DNA from: Brugia malayi
Taxonomy: Eukaryota; Nematoda; Chromadorea; Rhabditida; Onchocercidae
Direction: 5' to 3'
NCBI RefSeq assembly: GCF_000002995.4
Contig: NW_025062477.1
Coordinates: 11,948,696-12,012,695 of the forward strand
Length of the DNA stretch: 64,000 nt
The notes below the pieces were generated by a model. It did no database searches. It was not told the origin of the DNA and saw only the letters and a list, made by a program, of their open reading frames with translations. A program made the position numbers and the translations under genes. Every line of letters starts with the position of its first letter. Position 1 is the stretch's first letter. This document shows, one piece after another, positions 20,301-31,040 of this stretch.

Positions 20301-23300
20301 TTTGTATTATAAAAAAAAAAAAAAAAACATTAATTTAATTAATTGAAATTAATTCATTCTGTATAGGTGAAAATTATTCGAGAATCAAATATTACTGATA
20401 TTAATGCTGCTGAAAATGTTTCCGGATTAACAGCTCTTATGTTTGCTGCTATTATTGGGTATGTCATAAATTAATTAATAGTGATTCAAATTAAAATTTT
20501 GCTTTTAAAAAGTGTCATTTAAAAATGACTTTCTTCCAGTCATCATATAAATTCTATTATAATGCAATATGAAATAGATTTTTAAAGGAATATTTTAAAA
20601 AACTGAACATAAATTTTCAGCTAATTAAAAAAATAAAATGAAAAAAGCGAAACGAGAATTTAAATTTTAAATACCTAAAATTAAAATATAATTTTTAATC
20701 AATGAAAGTTTGCTAAATTAAAACGTTTTATAGTGATTATCAAATTAGAATATTAAAAAAGTTATAAAAATTTTGCTAATCATGCAAATAAGCTATTATC
20801 AATTGATAAATGACAACTTTTATCATTGTTAATACTTCTTAATTCCTTAGCTAATATTAATAAAAAGCTAATATTATTAATTAAAATAGTAATTAGTATT
20901 AATGAAAAGTTAGCTAATATTAATAAAAAAACTAACATTGATAAACTTAATAAAATTAAAAAAAAAAAAAAAAAAAAACAATTTGAAATAATAATTAATT
21001 GATTGGAAATAATTTTGTTAGAAATTATGAAGTTATGGAATATTTGATAAATTTTGGCGCTGATATTTCATTAATATCATTTGATGGATTTACAGCTATC
21101 GATTATGCATTTGCTATAGGTATTGCAATTGTTCATTTCTATATTTATTTTTACAATCGTTTTTTTTTTTTTTTAATTTTAAAATAAAAGAAAAAATATA
21201 TTATAAATTTAATAAATGAAAAATAAATGGGTGAGAAATATTTGTAAAAGAAGAAAAATATATAAAAATATCAATTTTAATTTGATTATTAGAAAATTTG
21301 AAAATTTTATTTACTGATATAATTGATATTTGTTTATGTAACATTTTTATCATTTATCATCTCAATAATTTCTTAGATTTGATAGAAAAAAAATTCTTAG
21401 AAAAATATTTAACATTTTTTTAAAGGTAATATAAATGCTGATTTACTTTGTTTACTACAACAACCACCTGGACATGATACTACATCATCACATCGTATCA
21501 ACACTCATCAATATCAACATTTAAGTCGTGTAATTTATAGTAGTAAAACAAAAATTGTATGTTTATTTTTTCTAAATTTTAATTATAATTAATTAATTAA
21601 TTAATCAACTAAGAAAGAAGAAACTAGCCAATAATTAACAATTGTTGCATATCAATGAACACTTAAACTATATTACTTAATGTAGTAAGATGAACATTAT
21701 ATGTCTATTTTTTCTAAATTTCATATAATTAATTAATTAACTAATTAATTATGTAAAAAAATTACCTGCTAATTGCATTGTTGATAAATAGTTATCATTA
21801 AAAAAACTATTAATAGATGCTTATCATAATTAACACTTAAGCTGTATTACTTAAAGTAGTAAAATGAAATTTATTTACTTAGTTTCTCTAAAATTTACAT
21901 AATCAAGTTAGAAAAAAGACTGGAAAACTAGTTGTGATTTAGTTAATTATTCATTAGAGTTTTATTAATTAATTATTTATAAAAAATAATTATTTATCGT
22001 TTATTTTGATAATATCACAACTTCAATTGAACTGAGTCATTTCTACGTTATCAATTAATTATTTGATTAATTTATGATATGCAACTAGAAAATTACCCCA
22101 GCACATTCTAAAAGATTTATGATGAAAACATATTAGGGTGATTAATATTTAAAATTATATCAATTATATTAAAATATAATAAAATATCCTTTTTTATGCT
22201 CAGCAAATTTAAAAAAGAAAAATTATTGAAAAATTTCTTTTTTGCTCATAAATATTGAATTATTTCCATTTATACTTTTATTTAATGATTATGATTAATG
22301 ATAATTACATGAGAATAAAGGAAAAAAAAGTATTAATTAATAAATTTAATTTGAATATAAAGTTCTGAGGTGAATAAATTATTCAACAGAAGAAAAAAAA
22401 AAAAGATTAATTAAAAAGATTTAATTTGAATAAAAAATTTTTAGCTGAATAAATTATCCAGTCATGTTGGTCGTGGTAGTAATATGGGAAATTATTATTT
22501 GGACAGCAAGGAAAAGTTACATTTTAGCAGAGCGCACTTGGCTAAACTTGTGAAAATTCATCAGAATGATGATAATGATGAATTTATTTTGGCTAATGAT
22601 ATTCTCAAATCGATTGGAAATGAAAAAATTGGAAAAAGTGATCAATTACATCGTTACATTGAAGTTGCCAGATTTGTTGCTGAAGTATGAATTAATTTTA
22701 ATTAATCAATTTGATTTGTTGCTGAAGTATGAATTAATTTTAATTAATTCAATTTAATTTGTTGCTGAAGTATGAATTAATTTTAATTAATCAATTTAAT
22801 TTGTTGCTGAAGTATGAATTAATTTTAATTAATCAATTTAATTTGTTGCTGAAGTATGAATTAATTTTAATTAATTCAATTTAATTTGTTGCTGAAGTAT
22901 GAATTAATTTTAATTAATTCAATTTAATTTGTTGCTGAAGTATGAATTAATTTTAATTAGTCAATTTAATTTGTTGCTGAAGTAGGAATTAATTTTAATT
23001 AGTCAATTTAATTTGTTGCTGAAGTATGAATTAATTTTAATTAATTCAATTTAATTTGTTGCTGAAGTATGAATTAATTTTAATTAATTCAATTTAATTT
23101 GTATAATTATTAATCATGGGAACAATTAATTTACATAGAAATGAATAATTATGTTAATGCATTTTTTTTTTTTCGTTTTAGTATTAATAGCTATACAATT
23201 TTGAATTTTTTAAACAAAATAAAAGACAAAAAAAAAAAAAAAAATTAGATAAATGAGATTACAAAATTTATTATTTATTTATTTATTTATTTTTTTTGAG

Positions 23301-23661
23301 AATACTTGAAAATTTTTGAATTAAATATGCATTATTTGAAAAGATTAATATATTTAATTTTTTTTTCTTAAACACATTATAAAAAAAATTTTTTACATTA
23401 ATTGAAAAACTGAATGCATTTAATTCATTTCAGTTTACTTTTACTTTAATTCATTAATGTATTAAATTCATTTCAGAATTGTGCTAATCAAGGAATTATT
23501 AATTTACCGGTGGTATTTACATTAAATAAACATAACTTAGAAAAAAGTAATTCGATCAATTATGGTCCATCATTGGAGCAAATAACTTCTACCGGTACAG
23601 CAATCAATCATAAACAACGGAATTTTTTATCAGTTGCTCAATGGAATGCTTATTTATACTA

Positions 23662-23698
<37 letters not shown>

Positions 23699-26175
23699 GA
23701 AAGATAAAAAATGATAGTAACTTTAAAGTTTTTTAAAAAATATTTTTATTTCTATCTGGTACTATTATTATTTTTCTAGTATTTTTTAAAACTAAAAAAA
23801 ATAAAAACAAAGCTAAATAAAACAACAAAGAATTAATATTATCAAAACAAATCACACAAATTATTTTTTTTTTTCATTTTGATTTAAGAAAAAAAAAAAA
23901 AGTAAAATATTATAAATCAAATTTATGATAAAATATTAAGATTTAATCAATATTTTTTCAATAAAAATTCTTTTTTTTTTTTTTTAAAAAAAAAAGCTAA
24001 TATATTTTTTAGGAATGTCGTTTTTTGAATAGAAATTTTGGTGGTGCATTTTTGAATGCTAATAAAAGACGTTATTTATACGATGATAATGATAGTCGAG
24101 AGATAAGCTCATCAACATCAGCTTCAGATAAGAAATTTTTATCACTATTTCAATTCCATTAATAATTTAATTATTAATTTATAAAAATAATTTAAATTTT
24201 TCGTTAAAAAAAAATTTACGAGTGAATGAGAAATTATTAAGCTATGATAGAATTATTTTATAATAAAAATACAAATTTAGAAAAAAAAAATTGTTAATTT
24301 TTTTCATAAAAATTTTTTAATTTAAAATTTTCGTTTTTTTTTTTTTTTTTTTTTAAATTTTATTAATTTTAGATCGTTCATCATCAATGCTTTCACGTCA
24401 TTATACGTCATTGGAACGTCATTCCTCAACGCATACACTGGGTACTATTCCACGATTTCGTAGTCGATCACGTGAAACAATTAAGCGTAATAATAATTAT
24501 GATGAAAATGATGATGGCCGTAATTCACCATCACGTTCATCCTTAAATCAATATATTTTTTCCGATAAAGATGGCGAACGTTTGAAAAAGTAAATTTAAT
24601 TTTTTTTGAAGTTTTTTTTGAGAGAAAAAAAACTAAATTAAAATTAATTAATAATTAATTTAAAAAAATAAAAAAACGATGCTATCATTATGAAAATGTA
24701 TTTGAAAGAGCTAAAAATTATTTTAAATAATTCAATTTTAAGAATATATATAAAACATTTACAATACATATTTTTCTATAATATTAATTATTTTTATTAT
24801 TTAATTTTTAATTAATCAATTTTAATTTTGATCTCATAAAAAAACAAATTAATTAGATGATGCTAAATGCTTAATTAATTTTAATTTATTTCTTTTACTG
24901 AACAATTATTTTGGAGGAAATTTGTTGATAATTTTGCAATTAATAACTCATTCATCATTTTAGAAATTAATCAATGAATTAATTTTAATTTGCTCCCGAA
25001 TAAATCGATTTGATCTTTCGTTTAACTTTTTTCATTTTTATCCAATACTTTATCTTTTACTAATACTCTTCCACCAACAAAATTTTTTATCTTTTGCCTA
25101 ATAATTAAAAAAAAAAAAACATTTATCATATATCATAATTTATTTTATAAAATAATTTGTAGAAGTATATCTACGCCAACGCTTGATAAACTTATTTGGC
25201 GGTGTTCTTTGAATGATAACGCTGATATGAACGGAATGAAATCTAAGATAAACAATCGATCATTAGCAAGAGGTGCTACCTATGATAATGCTTATCATGA
25301 ACGAATGAGACAAAAAATTACTGAAGGTATAAAAATTTTGATCATTTTGTGATTTTTTTTTTTATAAAATTAAATATCAACAATTAAACATATTATTTTG
25401 AATTTTTTAATTTAAATTTCAGCTTTAATTATTTCAATTTTAAATTTAAGAAATTTAAATTTAGTTTTTCTAAAATTTCAGATAAAAAATTTTTTTTTTG
25501 ATATATATGTAAATATCTCTTTTTTTCATTATACCATTGTTATACATTTGCTTACTTTTACATATTTTTTTTTTCTATTAAATGAATTAATTTAAAAATT
25601 AAAAATAATTTTGTGTTTAATAGAGTAGCGGTAAATTAGCAATGTTAGATAAGCATTAAGTTAATTAATTTTATTAAGTTTATTTTAGTATGTTTAATTA
25701 TGTTTACTAGCAAATGAATATTTTAATTATTACTAAAGGAAAAAAAAAAGAACTTTTGCTTTTACTCTTTATTATCATTTTTATGCTTATAAATTTTATA
25801 TTTATAATTCTTTCAATTAAATTAATCAGTCAATAGTGGATGTGTAAGTTTAAATTAATAATTAAATATTCATATGTCATTAAAATAGCTAGTAATTAAT
25901 AGAATTCTAATTTTTTTTTTTTGAATTTAAAAAGTTAAAAAGTGTATTTTAATTATTGAAAATGTATCATTCATAAATCTAATTGATTTATAGATTTAAT
26001 ATGGGAAAAATTAAATGAAGCAGGCCTTGGTAAATATGTTAATTTGCTAAAAGATGAAGAAGTTGATAAAGGAACATTTTTGGCATTAACAAACAATGAT
26101 CTCATTGATATTGGTATTACTGATGTGAGGCATCGAAATAAATTACTTAAAATTATTAAAAATTTAAGGTATTAA
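17153..26175 (+). CDS. Ankyrin-repeat and SAM-domain protein, ANKS6/MLT-2 type
   Basis: Exons: 17153-17311, 18241-18383, 18893-19069, 19416-19642, 20085-20239, 20367-20458, 21022-21119, 21426-21556, 22445-22684, 23477-23662, 24013-~24094, 24373-24589, 25163-25326 and 25994-26175, giving about 750 residues. Ankyrin repeats occupy about 40-270 and 270-390 (TGLQMAAATGNIGIVQYLLDHGADI; GMTALHHAAKNGHANIVRIL; LGASAMTLAAASGHTDLIKLL; GLTALMFAAIIGNYEVMEYL). A long Ser/Asn/Arg-rich linker follows, then a SAM domain at 691-750 (DLIWEKLNEAGLGKYVNLL) at the extreme C terminus. This order is typical of ANKS6, which binds NEK8-type kinases and inversin in the ciliary inversin compartment. In C. elegans the counterpart MLT-2 works with NEKL-2 in moulting. 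The donor of exon 11 is ambiguous (several phase-1 GTs), and read-through would end the protein at TAA 24160-24162. Family call strong; one-to-one orthology inferred. Confidence 0.85.
17337..17414. repeat. (AAT)n microsatellite in intron 1 of the ANKS6-like gene
   Basis: Tandem AAT triplets with two or three AGT variants, shortly after the exon 1 donor. Confidence 0.95.
18676..18835. repeat. About 75-bp imperfect tandem repeat with TTTACGTGAAAAA cores
   Basis: Two and a half diverged copies of a block built from 'attaa[a/g]t[at/ta]agtttacgt[g/c]aaaaaa', 'ctctaca[a/t]t' and 'tgttgcttac/tgtttacttac', in intron 2 of the ANKS6-like gene just before exon 3. Confidence 0.7.
19085..19290. repeat. 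45-50-bp imperfect tandem repeats in intron 3
   Basis: Four or so diverged copies of a unit resembling aaaaatttatttataatttt + tgttaatttaaatcatatt follow the exon 3 donor of the ANKS6-like gene. Confidence 0.7.
22348..22465. repeat. Duplicated 3' splice-site region of ANKS6-like exon 9
   Basis: A block reading ttaatttgaatataaag.. then tgaataaattattcaacag (about 22348-22390) is repeated about 75 bases on as ttaatttgaataaaaaat.. then ctgaataaattatccag (about 22423-22461). The second copy is the real acceptor and start of exon 9; the first is a degenerate copy lying within the intron. Confidence 0.7.
22670..23101. repeat. 42/43-bp minisatellite carrying a repeated 5' splice site, 10 copies
   Basis: Ten copies of gaagtatgaattaatttt + aattaat(t)caatttaattt + gttgct. 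The first copy contains the real exon 9 donor (GAA|GTATGA, cut after 22684). GTATGA or GTAGGA recurs at 22727, 22770, 22812, 22854, 22897, 22940, 22982, 23024 and 23067, so spacing alternates 42 and 43. The unit therefore includes about 12-15 bases of the end of the exon plus the first 25-30 bases of the intron. Confidence 0.97.
23663..23700. repeat. (GA)n tract starting in the exon 10 splice donor
   Basis: The exon 10 donor reads TAT|GTAAGAGAGAG and continues as about 15 GA dinucleotides, so the microsatellite begins at intron position 5. Confidence 0.9.
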
Positions 26176-29100
26176 TAAGTATATTGTTAATTGATTAGTG
26201 AAATAATTAATATTTAATTAAAATTGATTTAGTTAAATTGAAAATTTCTTCACCAATTTGTTTTAAAATAGTAGTTAATAATGCATAGGTATTTGAAAAT
26301 TATAAATTTCTATCCTTTTTTTTTCTCTCTCTCTCTCTCTCTCGAAATATGCTTATAACTTTATCAGTTAATTGCAATTAATTAATTTATTAAGTAAGCT
26401 ACTAAAATTATTAAACTAAATTAATCCTTCACTTTTATTAGTAGCAAAATGTGTGTAATTTGATTTCTGTAATTATAATTATTGTAATTCTAATTCAAAT
26501 TCGAATTCTAATTCCAATTGTGCCAGTGGATATATGATATGCAAATGCCTAATTTGTATTAATTTATCCTTTTATTATTGTATTTATTTTTTTAATTTAT
26601 CTTATTTCTATCTTCATTAGCAATTAATATTTGATTCAACTTCATTTTCACCAATTAATATTCAATTTATTCATTATTCAATTAAACGATTTATCCAATT
26701 AATATTCAATTTAAATTAATTCCTATCCAATTTCTACATTAGATCTATTCATTAATTATTACTTAATTCAGTTTCATTTCTATCTTAATTCCTACGCTTT
26801 ACACTTCTCTCCATTTAGAATTTAACAGTCAATATTTGACTCAATTCAATTTTCTATTAAATTACGAACTATTTAGATATCTTTCAGTAATTAATTCCAT
26901 TTTCATCTGATTTCTATATTAAACCTAAAATGTTTTCGATACTTAAAAATGTCACATTTCATACATTTGTTTTAAGTATTTGTTAAGTTAAATTTTTTGT
27001 AATTAAATTTATGTGATTACGTTTTTTTTTCCCTTTTTCTGCATTCACTCAACTGTTTAAATGAATTTCATTTTATGTTTATTAATTTATTAATTATGGA
27101 ATGAAGAAGAAATAGCGATTATTTGATGGATAATAACAATTAATGACAATAACTATAATAATTAATAATGGTAATATGAATTTAATAGTAATAGTAATAA
27201 TAACAAATAATGATAATGAATAATAATAGTAATATTTCAACCAACTAGTTTTATCATTTTATTCACAATTTCAGCATCGATAATTTCTTACCAATGTTGT
27301 CTTATCAATTAATTAATTAATTTTATGATGTTATCATATAAGAATATTATAAAGATGGAAAAACTGGATCGATTAGTTCCTAAAAGATTATAATGGCGAT
27401 GATAATGGTTAATGATAAACTGGTCAGCTTAATGATAATCTAATAATGATGTCCATCTTATCAAATTTCTCTTTATTTCTACTTTTTTTCAAACGAATAA
27501 AAGAGAAAAAAAATTTAAATTAATTTCAACATTTATTTTCTTCTATAATAACGAAGAACAAGAAACAAAAGATAGAAGAAATAAAAATTTTGTTATTATT
27601 TTGTTATTTGCATTTTTATTTTTTCAATTTTATATTATCAATAAATAATATTTAAAATTTGAAAGAAGACGAATGGCGAATGATAGATTTTTTTTCCTTA
27701 AAATTTTATTTTCAAGAAAAAAAAAAAAAAAAAAAAAACAAACAAACAAATTTATTTATTTTATATACCAAATTAAATGAATAAAAAAAGGATTTCTTTT
27801 TATGTTTTCATAAATTATTCATTTTTTTTCTCTTTCTTTCTTTCTTTTTTTGCCTTCTCAAATTAAAAAAAATTAAAATCCGAATGGTTAAAAATTTTAT
27901 CATTTATCATATTCATTATATTGCTTTATTCTATTCACTATATTAATTATAATATCCTTTCAAGATTGTTATCTTTTTATCATGATAAATGATAAAAATG
28001 ATAGCACAGTTTTTTTTTTAATTTGAAGAGGAAATAACCTTTAGCATTTCAAATGATTTGAAAAAATGAAATGTTTATCAAACTATCCAAGATTATTATC
28101 ATCTTATCATAATAAATGATAAAAATGATAGCGCGAGTTTATTTTAAAAAGAAAAAAAAATGATGCATTTTCAAATAATTGCTAATTAACTATTCATTTA
28201 TGATTAAAACTTATCCAACAAATTAATTTTATTCGATCAATAAAATCATTTTATCATTTAACTTCCAAGAAAAAAAGTTTAATTGATAACAGTTCAAAGC
28301 TATTTATTTTAATTATACCAATTTATGCAAATTATAATTGAACAAATAAATGAATGAAAGCTATTTGATAAAAAAAAATTTTTACTTTTTAATAACTTTT
28401 ATTCATCAATTCTTTCTTCATTTTCAATTCTTTTCTTATTTTTGTTTAAAAAATTTTTCTATTTTCTCCCTTTCCTTTTTTCCTATTAAATATTAATATT
28501 TTCTTATTATTGAGCTGGAAAATTTACAATAGAATTAAATTTTAGAAAGAATTAAAAATTTTTCAATGCATTTAATATATATTCTAATCGTTAATTAATC
28601 ATAGAGATTAAATCAAATATTTCCAATTTTAAATGATAAAACCAGAAATGCATTCCATTCCGGTAGTATTAATTAAATGAATTGTTGTATTTAATTTAAA
28701 TACAGATTAAATATAAATTTTTGATTAATATAATAGCAAAACTTTATTTATTATTTTCTTCTATTTCCTTTTTTTTTTTTTTCTTATTTTTAATTCTGAA
28801 AAAAAAGCAAAAAAATAAAAATATGCAAATAAGTAAATGTAAAAAATATTAATACTTAAAATTTTCGAATCATTTTAGTCATTTTTTTTTCTTTTTCTTT
28901 TTTCTTTTACAACTAATAAAAAATTTATTATGCAAAAAAAAAAAATAAATAAACAAACAAATATCAATTTCATTGAATTATATTTTTTTTTTTTAAATCA
29001 TAAATAAAATGAAAATTTCTTTTTTTTTGCATTCAACAACTTTTTTTTTTTCTTCTTTATTTGTATGAAAAAGAAAAAAGTAATAATAAAAATTTGACAA

Positions 29101-29408
29101 CAAAAAAAGAAAAAAAAAATAGCAAATATTAGTTTATACGACCTGAATTTTCTTTCAATTCTTTCTTTCCTTTTTTGCAGTAATTTTTGTTATTTTAAAA
29201 AAAAAAAAAAAAAAAACGAAAAAAGAAAATAAATTTATTAAAAAGAAAAAAAAAAAATATTTGTTGTAGTTATTATTATATTATTAATTGCATTTTTTGC
29301 ATGAATTAATCAAAATTTATAAAAAGAAAAAAAAGGAAAATATTTGATAGTTTGATCTATTTTTGAAAGAATATTAATAATAAATCTGTGAAATGATGGA
29401 TGACAGAA

Positions 29409-29439
<31 letters not shown>

Positions 29440-31040
29440 GAGAGAGAGGGAGAGAGAGAGAGAGAGGGTGATTAAAGTGAAATGAGATTAGTAATTGATG
29501 AAAAAATAAATAAATAAATAAAATATTAATTATCGTTTTTTTCTTCACTTTTTTTTTTGATAGCAAAAAATTCGAATTCATTTTTAGTTTTAAAACAAAA
29601 AATGAACATTTTTCTTTCTTTTCGATAATTTATATTTTCTTCAAATAAAAAAATTAGTTTTTTTTTTGATGAAATATTAATTATTATTTATTTAATGATT
29701 ATGGTGATATGACATTATTTAATATCAATGATTATGATAAGATATGACATTATTTGATATCATTTGTTATCATTATTTCTTTCAGGACAGTGATATGATG
29801 ATAAAAGTTTTATCACACAATTTTAAGCATTTATTTCAATAACTTCTTACTTATTTTTATCACAAGAATACATGAAAAATTAAAATTTAAGCATTAATTA
29901 TTTTATTAAAGTAAAATAAAATAATTTTCTCTAAATTGCAAAATCATTTTGTGAAATTTTTTAACAGTAACGATTATAAGAAAAAAAAAAGTACATTTAT
30001 AAATGTTAAGCAAAATAACACATTATTTAATCAATAATTATTTCTAATAAAAAAGTTTTTTTTTTTTTTAAATCAAATAAAATTTAAATGAGAAAAAAAA
30101 TGAAAAAAATAAACGAAATTAAAAAAACTTTTTTTTTTTTTTTTTTTCTTTTTTTCTTTTTTTAATGAGAAATAATTATTAAATAAGATACTTCTTTAAA
30201 TATAAAATAGAAGAACAAAAATTAAAAATTAAAATTAACATATACTGTTATAGCTATTAAATCATACAATATAGTATTACACTTAATTAATCAATAAAAA
30301 TATTACATTTAATTAAGTAATATATAGTATTGCATAATGTCAACAAAACCTATTAATCTAACGAATTATTGAAAACATAAGGGAAAAAAGTATAAATAAA
30401 ATGATACCTAATTTAAGTATAATCAAAAAAAAAAAAAAATATTAACAAAATCCAACAATAAAGATTAATGAGCAAACAATAAATATTTCTTACTTTTCTC
30501 TTCTCTTTTTCTTCTTTAAATTAAATTTAATTATCTGACATAAAGTAATAAATTGAGTTAAATTAATTTTTTGTTGCGAAAAAAATTGTTTTCCTCAAAA
30601 TTTTTCTTTTTTTGCAAAATATTTATTCTATTATTAGCAACTAATAAATAATTATTAAGGACTAATAATATTGTTGGATGAATTTTTAGTCAGAAAATAT
30701 TTTTATAATTAGTAATTTTTGAATGCTATTCTAATATTTGACTATTTTCATTTTTCATTTCACATTTAAATAGATTAAATTAATTATGTTAACATTTAAT
30801 TCTCTTTCTCTTTTTTTTTTTCAGTAGTAATTTCGAATCATAAATTTTGTGATATAATATTATCATTCACTTCAATGTATAAATTTAAAAAAAAAAGAAC
30901 TAAACCTTATAAAAGTATAATTTATAAGTTAAAAAAGGATGAAATGGATTATTAAGAAAAAAAAAAAAAAACTTAATAAGATAATTTGATGAATAAAAAA
31001 TTTATTTTAGTTATAACCAAAAAAAAAAATTTCTTTTTTT
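26176..31040. other. 4.9 kb gene-poor AT-rich DNA between convergent genes
   Basis: This lies between the ANKS6-like stop and the stop of the GRL gene on the other strand. It contains 3' UTRs, homopolymers, a (GA)n tract near 29405-29466 and short pyrimidine repeats near 26322. The only exon-like element is a strong acceptor (polypyrimidine tract then CAG at 30822-30824) followed by a short frame ending at TAA 30841-30843, discussed as a possible alternative last exon of the ANKS6-like gene. Confidence 0.65.
29405..29466. repeat. (AG)n microsatellite
   Basis: About 60 bases of AG dinucleotides with a few AGGG interruptions. The Ser-Leu open frame on the minus strand over it is an artefact. 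Confidence 0.95.
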
